64,000 bases of DNA from Mucilaginibacter sp. Its GTDB lineage: Bacteria; Bacteroidota; Bacteroidia; Sphingobacteriales; Sphingobacteriaceae. The DNA is taken from positions 124,001 to 188,000 of the forward strand of contig NZ_JANYGH010000001.1 in assembly GCF_025362475.1 (NCBI RefSeq), written 5' to 3'. Made by a program: the position numbers and the translations under genes. The notes under the pieces were generated by a model. That model was not told the DNA's origin. It ran no database searches and saw only the letters and a list, made by a program, of their open reading frames with translations. Shown in pieces: positions 1 to 8,256 of the stretch (position 1 is its first letter; each line of letters opens with the position of its first letter).

Positions 1-78
1 CAGCGGGTAAACTTCTCTCTTCTGGATTATGGCTGCAACACATTTTTTTATTTTTTTATGATCAACGATTTATTACTG

Positions 79-798
79 CTAAAACTTCCCTTGTTTCATA
101 CCATCCAATTGTTCATCGTTAACAAATTTGCCAACAATGTACCAAAGCATATCCTCAACTTTACGGTTGGCTGCCTGGCGTTCTTTAGCATAATCAATTA
201 ATATACGGGCAAGCTCCTGGTTTGCCCTGTTATCCAAACCGAATAACTTGTTCACTTGTTTTTCTGTAAAAAAAGCTTTTAAAACCATTTGGTTCCATGC
301 CGCTTCCTCCAGGTTCTCTGCCGGATAAGGATTATTGTACATAATAGCCTCCAGCACCGTACCTATGTTACTCCTAATCCCCTCGGCACAGCGTTTAACC
401 CATAATTTAGGGTACTGCAGTACCGGCAGGGCGGTGTATAATGCAACCTGTTCATTCATTTCGGCTGCCGAAAAAAGGTTTTCAATCGCCTTAAAATAAT
501 GGCCTTCGTCAACATCCTTATACCTCATCAACAACCAAACCCTGCTCAGCCTATCGGCGGTCCAGTTATCGATTGCGAAGCCCGGCCTGATGGATTTTAA
601 TAACTCTTCCTGCTCATGAGCTACCCTTATAACTGCTTTGCCCGTTTTACGCGGTATAATTGCAAAGGCGGTATTTAAAGCCAAATTGCTACTGGTATTA
701 CTATCCGCATTAAGCCAGGTCCAGGCCTCGGCGGTGATATTATTTTTTGTTATGTCAGCAATTACCGCGTTTAATTCCTCTGTATTGTAAGTAACCAT
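79..798 (-). CDS. eboA: EboA domain-containing protein
   Basis: This 239-residue soluble protein carries the EboA-family signature: a segment around residues 119-175 that reads ALYTALPVLQYP, then AEGIRSN, NPYPAENL and AAWNQMVLKAFF, followed by a GLDNRAN motif and a YAKERQAA stretch. EboA belongs to the ebo cluster, a set of genes linked in other bacteria to export or processing of secondary metabolites; its biochemical role is not known to me. No signal peptide or membrane segment is visible. It lies 9 bp downstream of the TMEM220-like gene on the same strand, so the two are probably co-transcribed. Any further ebo genes would lie beyond the left edge. Family assignment is firm; the function here is inference. 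Confidence 0.82.
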   Translation of the reverse strand: MVTYNTEELNAVIADITKNNITAEAWTWLNADSNTSSNLALNTAFAIIPRKTGKAVIRVAHEQEELLKSIRPGFAIDNWTADRLSRVWLLMRYKDVDEGHYFKAIENLFSAAEMNEQVALYTALPVLQYPKLWVKRCAEGIRSNIGTVLEAIMYNNPYPAENLEEAAWNQMVLKAFFTEKQVNKLFGLDNRANQELARILIDYAKERQAANRKVEDMLWYIVGKFVNDEQLDGMKQGKF

Positions 799-807
799 AA
801 CTTTTTG

Positions 808-1170
808 TTAAACTGCAAAGTAATTAATGAGCAATGCCCCGGCAATAATAAGTAAACCAAAAAACTCCCTTGTTTTTTCAATGTATGGCTTGGTTGCCTG
901 CATGCTTTCTACCAGGCTGGGTTTATTGTATTTGGTTATCCAGTCGCGTACACCATCTTTCTGAAAAAAAAGTATAACCGCGTAAACCAGGTAAAAAGCT
1001 ATAAGCAAAATATCAACAAGCGGATAAAATTTACCCATGGCAGCCAGGCCGCAACATATGGTAGCACTCAGGTATATGGGCACCCATAAGTACCAGTCAA
1101 CATCATTCAGGTTTACATAAGCAAAAGCCAAAAACGAAACCACAAAAATTACATTTAAAACAACAAGCAT
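808..1170 (-). CDS. TMEM220-like small membrane protein
   Basis: A 120-residue integral membrane protein with about four hydrophobic helices (roughly residues 3-20, 28-45, 49-68 and 102-119). The motif AYVNLNDVDWYLWVPIY near the N-terminus is the hallmark of the transmembrane 220 family, which is widespread in bacteria and has no known biochemical function. The gene is 9 bp upstream of eboA on the same strand, so it is probably the first gene of that transcript. The start is the first ATG after an AT-rich spacer. The family call rests on the ND(V/P)D motif and overall topology. Confidence 0.72.
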   Translation of the reverse strand: MLVVLNVIFVVSFLAFAYVNLNDVDWYLWVPIYLSATICCGLAAMGKFYPLVDILLIAFYLVYAVILFFQKDGVRDWITKYNKPSLVESMQATKPYIEKTREFFGLLIIAGALLINYFAV

Positions 1171-1713
1171 ATTAATTTAGTTTATTGGGCCGGTAACAGC
1201 AATTTGTAATTGCTTGTTAACAGCCAGCCAATTTAAAGAATAAAACTATTCCAGAAATCCATTTGTGCATTATTAACAGGAAATTTACCGTAATCCATTA
1301 AATCTTTGTTCGAAAACCGTTACTTTTTGTGCACAAGTGGTCATTAAAATATTCTTAAACAATCTGAGAAATGATTAGGCTATGATGCTGTCCACCTATC
1401 CTTTGTTATCACCCAGCCTGAAATCATACCAAAATAAATATTGCAAACGGCGTAACAAATTGTTTAATCATCAGTTATTATATTATAGTATTTTAAATTA
1501 TACTACAAAGTACCTGCAGTTTCTGGTTTAATACCACAACATTTTACCCGTTGATCTCAAGCGCATCTTAAATTTCAAGCTTGTATCTCATCAGGCAGAT
1601 TCAGGCCACAGAGAGCAAAACTTCATCTGTTTCCACCCCATCTAAAATGCATGATTCCTTAAAAGGGTAACCATGTATCTATTTTATTGTACTTGCTATT
1701 AATACTTTTTTTT
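1171..1713. other. Intergenic region between divergent genes, no gene seen
   Basis: About 540 bp separating the minus-strand TMEM220/eboA unit from the plus-strand desaturase unit. It is AT-rich with stop codons in all frames and only tiny ORFs. It must hold both divergent promoters, but I found no perfect TAnnTTTG box at a convincing distance from either start. The word GTTACTTTTTGT near 1320 recurs elsewhere in the window. Confidence 0.5.
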
Positions 1714-2445
1714 ATGCCGATCCTGATTTTCTTTATTGCGCACTGGTTTTTATCCCTGTTTTTCCAAACCTTCTTCCAACACCGCTATGCTTCGCACCGG
1801 ATGTTCACAACCAATAAATTCTGGGAACGTGTATTTTACATTATGGCCTACTTATTTGAAGGCGCATCCTTTTTAAACCCCAGGGCCTATGCCTTGATGC
1901 ACCGGGAACACCATGCCTATAGCGACACGGAAAAGGACCCTCATTCGCCGCATTTTTTTACAGACATTCTCCAAATGACAAAGGCTACCTTTAAAACATT
2001 TGGTGATCATCTGCAAAGAACAAAAGACCCGGAAGCCCGCTTTGCCGGTAACTACCCCGAATGGCCGTTAATAGACCGGATGGGGTCTTCAATACTATCC
2101 CGACTGTTATTTGGCGCAGCATATACCTGCTTCTATATATTTTTTGCCGCCCATTGGTGGATGTTTCTACTGTTGCCTATTCATTTTTTAATGGGACCTA
2201 TCCATGGCGCCATTGTAAACTGGTGCGGGCACAAATATGGCTACACTAATTTCGACAACAAGGATAAATCAAAAAACACCACACCTTTCGATTTCCTAAT
2301 GCTGGGCGAACTGTTTCAAAACAATCATCACAAACACCCCAATAGCGCCAACTTTGGCAAAAAATGGTTTGAGATAGATCCGGTATACCCGGTTATGAAA
2401 CTGATGCACTGGATGCGAATTATTAAACTGCGGAAAGCATATTAA
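1714..2445 (+). CDS. Membrane fatty acid (acyl-CoA) desaturase family protein
   Basis: A 243-residue di-iron membrane desaturase-type protein. The histidine boxes are visible: HRYASH at about residues 23-28, HREHH at about 63-67 and NNHHKHP near residue 200. These are the iron ligands of stearoyl-CoA-desaturase-like enzymes, which introduce a double bond into acyl chains at the cytoplasmic membrane. Hydrophobic helices flank the boxes. I chose the ATG at 1714. A TTG nine codons upstream (1687) is also in frame, and the ATG at 1673 is in another frame and soon hits a stop. A second, larger desaturase follows at 3021, so the region may be a lipid unsaturation locus. The exact substrate cannot be told. 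Confidence 0.85.
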   Translation: MPILIFFIAHWFLSLFFQTFFQHRYASHRMFTTNKFWERVFYIMAYLFEGASFLNPRAYALMHREHHAYSDTEKDPHSPHFFTDILQMTKATFKTFGDHLQRTKDPEARFAGNYPEWPLIDRMGSSILSRLLFGAAYTCFYIFFAAHWWMFLLLPIHFLMGPIHGAIVNWCGHKYGYTNFDNKDKSKNTTPFDFLMLGELFQNNHHKHPNSANFGKKWFEIDPVYPVMKLMHWMRIIKLRKAY

Positions 2446-2509
2446 ATTTTACACATTGGCAATTAAACCTGCATTTGCAGATGAGCCACTGATATTAAAC
2501 AACAAAACA

Positions 2510-2647
2510 ATGAGTAAAGATAAAGGCAGTAAAGCCATCAAAAAAACACCAAGCCTACAGGGTAAAAAGGAGATATCTGATTACCAGGCGGGCAAATCCA
2601 CGGAATATAAAACCGAGGTTGTATCCACCAATAAAAAACACAACTAA
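2510..2647 (+). CDS. Small basic protein of unknown function
   Basis: A 45-residue lysine-rich, hydrophilic peptide beginning MSKDKGSKAIKK, with no cysteines or membrane segment. Similar short Lys-rich proteins starting MSKDK occur in Sphingobacteriaceae genomes from memory, which supports it being real, but no function is known. I chose the ATG at 2510; an upstream TTG at 2456 would extend it with a less plausible leader. It ends one base before the ATG of the next gene, which suggests co-translation in the same operon. Confidence 0.5.
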   Translation: MSKDKGSKAIKKTPSLQGKKEISDYQAGKSTEYKTEVVSTNKKHN

Positions 2648-2648
2648 C

Positions 2649-2972
2649 ATGGCCGGAAAGACAGTTGATTTACAGGCCAGCATGTTTTTGTTTGACCTGG
2701 GCAATAGTGCCAAAGAGCATTGGTTTAAAACCGAAGAAACATGGGAGGTTAGCTTAGCCACAAATGATGAAAAATTAGCTATGGAAAAGAAATATTTTCC
2801 AACCGTTTCTATAAAAGTTTTACCCGAGCAATTGGCAGAATTGTATGGATTGGTCAAAAAAAGATCAGCCATTGTACATGCCAACGTTGAAAACACTTTG
2901 AATACTGATATGATCATTAAAAACAACTTACAATACCTCATTGCCTTTAATCCAAACAGGCAACGATCTTAA
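2649..2972 (+). CDS. Hypothetical protein between desaturase genes
   Basis: A 107-residue soluble protein that I do not recognise. It starts MAGKTVDLQASMF and has mixed alpha/beta character, without signal peptide, cysteines or obvious motif. The ATG at 2649 follows the stop of the 45-residue gene by one base. A TTG ten codons upstream is possible but would overlap that gene. It lies in an apparent operon between two fatty-acid desaturases, so a supporting role in the same lipid process is conceivable, but nothing in the sequence proves this. Confidence 0.6.
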   Translation: MAGKTVDLQASMFLFDLGNSAKEHWFKTEETWEVSLATNDEKLAMEKKYFPTVSIKVLPEQLAELYGLVKKRSAIVHANVENTLNTDMIIKNNLQYLIAFNPNRQRS

Positions 2973-3020
2973 ATAGTCACCAATTTTTATACGTGCCGAT
3001 TACCTTTAATTTTTTAGCCG

Positions 3021-4106
3021 ATGCCCTTTTTAGATTACGTACTGCAAACGCCTTCTTATGGTTGGAAGGACGAACAGGGTGCTTTGATAAAGCCGACTGT
3101 ACTACAAATATTAACCGAGTTTTTCTCGAGATTAAACCCGATTGCAAACCGTAAAAACTGGTTGCCATTTTTCAGCTGGCTAAAAGTTTTATGCCTGATT
3201 CCTTTTTTTGTACTCTTCATCATTTATTTCTTAAGCTGGTGGACCATACTGGCGGCCTTTATTTATGGAATGATTATCATGGGCACACATGGCACCATCT
3301 GGCACCACCGCTATTGCACGCATGGCGCGTATGTTTTTACCAACAAATTCTGGCGTTTTGTTACACAGAATCTCACTTTAAATGTTATCCCCGAAGAGAT
3401 TTACGTAATATCGCATCATGTACATCATTCCAAATCTGATCAGCCCGGCGACCCTTATAATGCCCAGGCCGGGTTTTTATATTGCTTTTTAGCCGATGTT
3501 AATCACCAGCCAATTGCCAAATATTTAAGTGAGGGTGATTACAACCGGGTAAAACGATTAATGAAACATACAGGTGTTAAAGCAAATACTTATGTACAAT
3601 ATCAGCACTGGGGCTCATATGTAAATCCCTGGCGCGCGGTTATGTCATGGATATTAAACTGGTCTTTCTGGTATGTGGTATTTTACCTGGCAGGTGGGCA
3701 TGCGCTGGCTTGTAGTTTATTTGGCGCCGCCGGCTTTTGGGCAGTTGGAGTACGTACGTTTAACTACGAAGGGCATGCAAAAGGTAAAGAGAAACAGCAT
3801 GAGGGTACAGACTATAACCAAAAAGACAAATCAATTAACCAGCTATGGCCGGGCATTGTAGCCGGCGAGTGGCATAACAATCATCATCTGTTTCCAAAGA
3901 GCGCCAGGAGTGGCTTTAAGCCCTTTCAGATAGATTTTGCATGGTATTACATTAAGCTGATGAGTATGCTTGGTGCCGTGAGCCATTATAAGGATGCTAA
4001 AAAGCAATTTTATCAGCAATATTATCTGCCTTATTTAAACAATAAAAATGCAAATAAAATGGAGCAGCCAATAAGTTGTTATGATCCGATAAAGATAGGT
4101 GATTGA
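3021..4106 (+). CDS. Fatty acid desaturase
   Basis: A 361-residue di-iron membrane desaturase. The three histidine boxes are complete: HRYCTH at about residues 96-101, HHVHH at 132-136 and WHNNHH near residue 290. Hydrophobic segments lie at about 55-90 and 210-245. The protein is longer than the desaturase at 1714 and has an extended N-terminus, so the two are distinct subfamilies rather than recent duplicates. The expected reaction is oxygen-dependent insertion of a double bond into an acyl chain. It is 48 bp downstream of the hypothetical gene at 2649 and probably belongs to the same unit. Regiospecificity cannot be judged. Confidence 0.88.
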   Translation: MPFLDYVLQTPSYGWKDEQGALIKPTVLQILTEFFSRLNPIANRKNWLPFFSWLKVLCLIPFFVLFIIYFLSWWTILAAFIYGMIIMGTHGTIWHHRYCTHGAYVFTNKFWRFVTQNLTLNVIPEEIYVISHHVHHSKSDQPGDPYNAQAGFLYCFLADVNHQPIAKYLSEGDYNRVKRLMKHTGVKANTYVQYQHWGSYVNPWRAVMSWILNWSFWYVVFYLAGGHALACSLFGAAGFWAVGVRTFNYEGHAKGKEKQHEGTDYNQKDKSINQLWPGIVAGEWHNNHHLFPKSARSGFKPFQIDFAWYYIKLMSMLGAVSHYKDAKKQFYQQYYLPYLNNKNANKMEQPISCYDPIKIGD

Positions 4107-4188
4107 CGACCGGGCAATCAGCATAATTTGTCGCTTACAGCCCTGTACAATGTCGCTTAATGGTACCCGGTTTACTTTATGCCAATAC

Positions 4189-4196
4189 TATATTTG
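4189..4196 (+). promoter_or_regulatory. Bacteroidota -7 promoter box before NTF2-like gene
   Basis: TATATTTG is a perfect match to the TAnnTTTG -7 consensus, 26 bp before the ATG at 4223. It lies inside the longer reading frame that would start at 4160, which argues for the later start codon. A possible TTTA -33 element lies at 4171. Confidence 0.55.
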
Positions 4197-4222
4197 TATA
4201 TGGATCTTTAAAATATACAGGT

Positions 4223-4585
4223 ATGGAAAACAGGCAAATTATAGAGACTATCACTAAAGCTTTTAATGATAATGATAACGAAACAATATTAAAATATATG
4301 GCCGATGATGTGGAGTGGCATATGTTAGGTGATGATGTCATATCGGGTAAGGAAAACATCGGCCATTTTTTTTCTAAGAACCCGGAGATCAAAGTGATCA
4401 CCTGCACTCAGGATCACTTTTTGATTGACGGCGACCAGGCATCCGTGAGCGGCGAAGTGAAATGCCAGAACCGTGACGGAAAGGTATTTGATATGTACTA
4501 TTGCGATATCTACGAACTACTGAACGGGAAAGTCAAAAAAATGATCACCTATGGGGTAAAAAAACCAACCGGTGCCCAGGATTAA
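4223..4585 (+). CDS. SnoaL/NTF2-like domain protein
   Basis: A 120-residue single-domain protein starting MENRQIIETITKAFND. It has the NTF2-like cone pattern: N-terminal helices, then the strand motif DDVEWHMLGDD, a GKENI turn, and C-terminal strands around DMYYCDIYELLNGKVKKMI. Families with this fold include small isomerases, hydrolases and ligand-binding proteins, so a specific function cannot be given. I chose the ATG at 4223 rather than 4160 because a perfect -7 promoter box sits at 4189, inside the longer frame. A second NTF2-like protein is encoded at 11471, but the two are only distantly alike. Confidence 0.75.
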   Translation: MENRQIIETITKAFNDNDNETILKYMADDVEWHMLGDDVISGKENIGHFFSKNPEIKVITCTQDHFLIDGDQASVSGEVKCQNRDGKVFDMYYCDIYELLNGKVKKMITYGVKKPTGAQD

Positions 4586-4679
4586 ATAAGGCACCAGTTA
4601 GCTTGATTCGAATTAATTTGTGATGATCTGTTATTTTGGGGCAAAGAGCCCAAAAGTGCTTTTTCCGAATTTAAATTGA

Positions 4680-5549
4680 TCATTTAAATAGTTCAATATT
4701 TTTACGGATATAGTCGACAATATGCAATGGCTTTGAACCGGATATTTTTTCTACAAAATCATTTGTTCCGGAAAATACACCGTCCCGGCTATCCTGTGCA
4801 ACCGATTCAACATGTTGTATAAAATATGGGGTATATCTCGCCTTCATCAACTCAGCAAACTTATCAATATCAGCAGCTACATAGCTGATCTTCCGGCTAA
4901 GTTCCCCAGATAATATTTCGGCTATTTCGTATTGGGTAAGTTCTGTAGAACCGTACAAAGGATAAATTTTACCGGCGTGGCCTTCCGGATTAGCCAGGAT
5001 AGATGCAATAACCCTTCCGGAATCTTCCCCGGCAATAGGCGCATAACGGGCCTCACCGAAAGGAAGCACAATGCGGTTGTTTTCCTTAATTTCTTTAGCA
5101 AAATATTTCAGCCATTCCGCAAAAAAGGTCGGGCGTACATGAGTAACAGGAATGCCGGTACGGTCAAGCAATCTTTCTGCTATCCAATGGTTTTGAGATG
5201 CATTGCTCTTCGCATCCCTACGGGCGGCCACCTGCGACATATTGACGATATGTGTTAAACCCTCGTCAACTGCAGCCTGGGCAAAATAAGCAGTTCCTTC
5301 TACCAACCCATCTACCTGGATAGGGTACATGTAATAAGCGCTGCCAATACCCTTTAACGCTGCACTTACAGAATTAAAATTTGAAAGATCTCCCTCCACA
5401 ATTTCTACCCCTTGCTCTGTTAAATGTGCGGTACGCTCATCTATTTTGTGAACCAGCGCTCTGACCGGTACGTTCAGCTCCAATAATTTTTCTATAACGC
5501 TGCTTCCTGTTGCGCCTGTGGCGCCTGTAACCAAAACTTTAGTATTCAT
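4680..5549 (-). CDS. NmrA-like NAD(P)-binding oxidoreductase
   Basis: A 289-residue atypical short-chain dehydrogenase with an N-terminal Rossmann motif TGATGATGSSV (residues 8-18). An NmrA-type layout follows: VEGDLSNFNSV, a strand at SAYYMYPI, VNMSQVAA in place of the usual catalytic YxxxK, and HVRPTFFAEW. Members of this family are NAD(P)-dependent quinone or redox sensors or reductases. The gene lies downstream of a TetR regulator on the same strand, and the gap between them carries the same palindrome found at the tetR promoter. It is therefore very likely a regulated target of that TetR protein. The physiological substrate is unknown. Confidence 0.82.
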   Translation of the reverse strand: MNTKVLVTGATGATGSSVIEKLLELNVPVRALVHKIDERTAHLTEQGVEIVEGDLSNFNSVSAALKGIGSAYYMYPIQVDGLVEGTAYFAQAAVDEGLTHIVNMSQVAARRDAKSNASQNHWIAERLLDRTGIPVTHVRPTFFAEWLKYFAKEIKENNRIVLPFGEARYAPIAGEDSGRVIASILANPEGHAGKIYPLYGSTELTQYEIAEILSGELSRKISYVAADIDKFAELMKARYTPYFIQHVESVAQDSRDGVFSGTNDFVEKISGSKPLHIVDYIRKNIELFK

Positions 5550-5675
5550 GATATTATTTATTTATATTTTTTAATTATTTGTTAGTGATTATTTAGTCCT
5601 TATTTTCTTTTTGTTTCCAGGTATCTAATTTGTAATGAACATATTATCCATAAAAAAGAACGATGATTTAAAATA

Positions 5676-5686
5676 GAACAGTGTTC
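5676..5686. promoter_or_regulatory. Putative TetR operator upstream of the NmrA-like gene
   Basis: The perfect inverted repeat GAACAGTGTTC lies between the tetR stop and the NmrA-like gene, 127 bp before that gene's ATG. The same 11-mer, read on the other strand, occurs in the tetR promoter at 6347-6357. Both are preceded by ATA and followed by (A/G)AAAA. This shared site suggests one regulator controls both genes. Confidence 0.6.
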
Positions 5687-5705
5687 AAAAAGATGGTAAA
5701 AAAAA

Positions 5706-6317
5706 TCAGATTTTTCCCATCATGTAAATTAAATTTTCATAGCCTTTTTTCATCAACTCCTCTGAGGTTTTGCCTTTAAATGTGCTCGTTCTGTCTTTAC
5801 AAAAAAGGGCGCATATTCCATGAAGTGATGAAAGGAATGTAAATGCCAGGTCTTCGGCATCCATGCCCTTAAAATGACCGTTCTCCATACAAATTTTTAT
5901 CACATCAATGAGATAATTTAGTGTCTTTACCCCCATGCGCCAGGGATCGGTCTCTGATTTCTTTTTCAGCTGTTCATCTACTATGAACATCAGGTTATAA
6001 AAATCCCTGTTATTAATGGCAAAGTCTAAAAATGCGTAGCCCATCGCTTTCAAGCGTTCAAATGGATCCTCATTATGTTCAAACACCTGCAGCTCTGACA
6101 AAAGCAATCTGAAACCTTCCTCATGCAGTTCGTGAAATATTTCGCCTTTTTCTTTGAAATAAAAATAGATACTGCTGGGGCTGTAATTAATTGCTTCAGC
6201 TATGTTGCGGATACTTGCCATTTCATAGCCTTTTTCCAAAAAAACTCTTCGGGCACCGTCGAGGATCAGCTTACGCATCTCCTCTTTTTCCTTGACTTTT
6301 CTGATTGCTATTGACAT
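5706..6317 (-). CDS. TetR/AcrR family transcriptional regulator
   Basis: A 203-residue one-component repressor. The N-terminal helix-turn-helix is clear at about residues 15-60 (ILDGARRVFLEKGYEMASI, then IAEAINYSPSSIYFYFKEKGEIF). The C-terminal helical ligand-binding domain has no motif that reveals the inducer. A perfect palindrome (GAACACTGTTC) lies between its -7 box and the likely -33 region, which suggests self-repression. The same palindrome stands before the NmrA-like gene downstream. The start is the first ATG, 20 bp downstream of the predicted -7 box. Confidence 0.88.
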   Translation of the reverse strand: MSIAIRKVKEKEEMRKLILDGARRVFLEKGYEMASIRNIAEAINYSPSSIYFYFKEKGEIFHELHEEGFRLLLSELQVFEHNEDPFERLKAMGYAFLDFAINNRDFYNLMFIVDEQLKKKSETDPWRMGVKTLNYLIDVIKICMENGHFKGMDAEDLAFTFLSSLHGICALFCKDRTSTFKGKTSEELMKKGYENLIYMMGKI

Positions 6318-6336
6318 CTTGTTAATTAATACAGAA

Positions 6337-6357
6337 CAAAGATATAGAACACTGTTC
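6337..6357 (-). promoter_or_regulatory. tetR promoter with overlapping operator
   Basis: On the minus strand, a perfect -7 box TATCTTTG (6337-6344) lies 20 bp before the tetR ATG. Directly upstream, in the -33/-7 spacer, is the palindrome GAACACTGTTC (6347-6357), with further GAACA half-sites at 6334 and 6365. Binding there would block RNA polymerase, the usual arrangement for an autorepressed TetR gene. Confidence 0.6.
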
Positions 6358-6369
6358 GAAAAAAGAACA

Positions 6370-6677
6370 GCTAATTAGTAGTTTTCGTTATTTTGCCGGT
6401 TATATGACTTTGGAATAACAAATAGGCGGATTTTACCGGTTAAGTCGAGAAGGAAAGATTAAATTTTGCTGGTTTCTCGGATTGATCCGAATGTTGTTTA
6501 CCCTTTGCCGGAGCGATCAAAAATGCATTTTAAACAGAAAAGGCCCATTTTCGTGACCAAGTTGTTCTTAAAAAGTTAAAAAAAACACTCCCCGTTTTTC
6601 AAGCTCTGCCCCGTTTTGGTTTAAGGCATATATTAAAATTAGTATTGAAAAGTACAAGGACCTTTTAATACCGTAAA
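6370..6677. other. Intergenic region, no gene seen
   Basis: About 300 bp between the tetR promoter and the 3' end of the secreted protein gene at 6678. It is AT-rich with only very short ORFs (the longest in plus frames about 18 codons near 6521). No clear terminator hairpin or promoter box was found. Confidence 0.45.
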
Positions 6678-7277
6678 CTATTGAATCAGTTTAGCTATCT
6701 TTTGCAATGGAATTGTTTCTGCAAATTCCAGTATTTGTGTATCTGTGCAATCATCTACCTTAAAAGTAATTAAAGCACTTCCCAAAGGTATCTGTAACTC
6801 GTAATCATTTTTGTCATTGGTGCTACCTGCCTGTTTTTCAAGCCTTGCTTTATAACCTTGTACTTTTACAGTTTTGCTCTTACCATCACTCATCATTCCA
6901 CCTAAAAGAGGCGTATTTAATACCGTGTTCGTCATAGCAACCAAAGGGGAATTACTAATGATAGAAATATCGGCTTTCCTCCCGCTTTTCTCATAGGAGC
7001 GGTGTATAGTAGCGCCAACGTAACCAACATTGGAAGCAACATTATCTTCCCTTGCAATAATTTCCATTGCATCCATTTTAGGTGGCAATAATTTAAGCAC
7101 CTCCTTACCAATTACCAGGTCAACTTCCTGCATGGCTTGCTGCAGCGCAAAATGTGTATCTTCCAGTTTGCCTGCACCGTAGGCCGTTTTAGCAGTGCTC
7201 ATTGCTTTAGTGAAATCCTGTGCAACGCCAGTACTTACAAAGGCGATGACTGCGATTAATGTTATAAAAGCCTTCAT
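6678..7277 (-). CDS. Secreted hypothetical protein, paralogue of the upstream gene
   Basis: A 199-residue exported protein with a type I signal peptide (MKAFITLIAVIAFVSTGVAQ, cleavage expected near residue 20). The mature part begins with a helix-rich segment (YGAGKLEDTHFALQQAMQEVDLVIGKEVLKLL) followed by a beta-rich C-terminal half. The helical segment aligns with residues about 95-135 of the protein encoded just upstream (YSDARYSLQQALMGVELQLGRQILKSLP), so the two are paralogues that diverged after tandem duplication. They are 23 bp apart and probably in one operon. No known domain was recognised. Confidence 0.72.
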   Translation of the reverse strand: MKAFITLIAVIAFVSTGVAQDFTKAMSTAKTAYGAGKLEDTHFALQQAMQEVDLVIGKEVLKLLPPKMDAMEIIAREDNVASNVGYVGATIHRSYEKSGRKADISIISNSPLVAMTNTVLNTPLLGGMMSDGKSKTVKVQGYKARLEKQAGSTNDKNDYELQIPLGSALITFKVDDCTDTQILEFAETIPLQKIAKLIQ

Positions 7278-7300
7278 GAATTTTTATGTTGAGATTAAAA

Positions 7301-8092
7301 TTATTGTTCCCCAAGCATCTTTTTTATTCCGTCAATATCAAAAGTATTAGCGGCAGTCATCACTTCCTGCTCGTTGGCAAAGTTGATACACTCCCAAACA
7401 ATCATGGAAGCTTGGCCAATGGATACTATCAATGTATATCCCTTACTGTCTTCGTATTGAATGATTGCCTTGTTGCCTTTAACTCTTACCTGTTTAAAAT
7501 TTTGTTTAGCGCCATTGGCTTCGATCATACCGGCATTTGAAAAATATAACGCAGCTAAACCTGCATAGATCCCTGCATTTCCAATAGTAATTGTCAACTG
7601 TTTATCAGCGTTGTTTTTCCACACCCGGTGAATGTTCAGGTTACTCCAGCCCCATTGGGTACTCATTACTATGTCCTGTGCTGTATCTACGTTTAAAGCA
7701 TCTACCGAAGCGGGTAAAGATTTGAGAATCTGCCGCCCCAATTGAAGCTCTACCCCCATGAGTGCCTGCTGTAACGAATACCGGGCATCGCTGTAATTCT
7801 TAGCCGCATGGGCTGTTTCGGCTTCTGCCATTTGCGCTTTTACATCAGGCGGAGTGGTATTACTTAATCCGCCACCGCCTTTATTGGAGGGGTTACCGGA
7901 TGTGCCGGAGTTACTATTGCCCGATCCGGTTTCAGGAGGAATGCCGACCTTTTTGTCTACTTCCTTATCTACTGCTTTATCTACAGTTTTATTCACCTTG
8001 TCTTTGATCTTCTTAAAAAATCCTTGCGACGAGGCGGTATTAGTAACCGTAAGTGCAATAAGGAAACAGAGCAAGTACAAAACCTTTTTCAT
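7301..8092 (-). CDS. Secreted hypothetical protein with charged linker
   Basis: A 263-residue exported protein starting MKKVLYLLCFLIALT, with a signal peptide ending near TASSQ. It continues with a Lys/Asp/Val-rich heptad-like stretch (KDKVNKTVDKAVDKEVDKKV, about residues 29-48), a Gly/Ser/Asn-rich linker, then a domain shared with the downstream gene at 6678. I chose the ATG at 8092; an upstream ATG at 8149 would place 19 poorly fitting residues before the signal peptide. It is the first gene of a likely two-gene operon. The pattern resembles other small periplasmic Bacteroidota proteins of unknown function. Confidence 0.72.
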   Translation of the reverse strand: MKKVLYLLCFLIALTVTNTASSQGFFKKIKDKVNKTVDKAVDKEVDKKVGIPPETGSGNSNSGTSGNPSNKGGGGLSNTTPPDVKAQMAEAETAHAAKNYSDARYSLQQALMGVELQLGRQILKSLPASVDALNVDTAQDIVMSTQWGWSNLNIHRVWKNNADKQLTITIGNAGIYAGLAALYFSNAGMIEANGAKQNFKQVRVKGNKAIIQYEDSKGYTLIVSIGQASMIVWECINFANEQEVMTAANTFDIDGIKKMLGEQ

Positions 8093-8225
8093 AAATAAAC
8101 ATTTATATTTGTCAATAAAGAAAAGATAAGCCACACTGATATAAGACACTTAAAGCTAAGTATTTAAATTGATTATTGCAAAACGTAAAATCAACAGTTT
8201 GTAGATAATTATAAGGTATTAAACG

Positions 8226-8256
8226 AAAAAAGCCCCACATTTGTGAGGCTTTTTTG
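8226..8256 (-). terminator. Terminator after first tRNA-Lys
   Basis: A hairpin with stem AGCC.CAC/GTG.GGCT, flanked by A and T runs on both sides, directly follows the 3' end of the minus-strand tRNA-Lys at 8257. It could act in both directions. Confidence 0.65.

Noticed and set aside
1..43. Possible start of a minus-strand gene (ATG at 41-43) running off the left edge
   Set aside because: Only 14 codons are visible (MCCSHNPEE...), they match no ebo protein I know, and a start cannot be judged without the rest.
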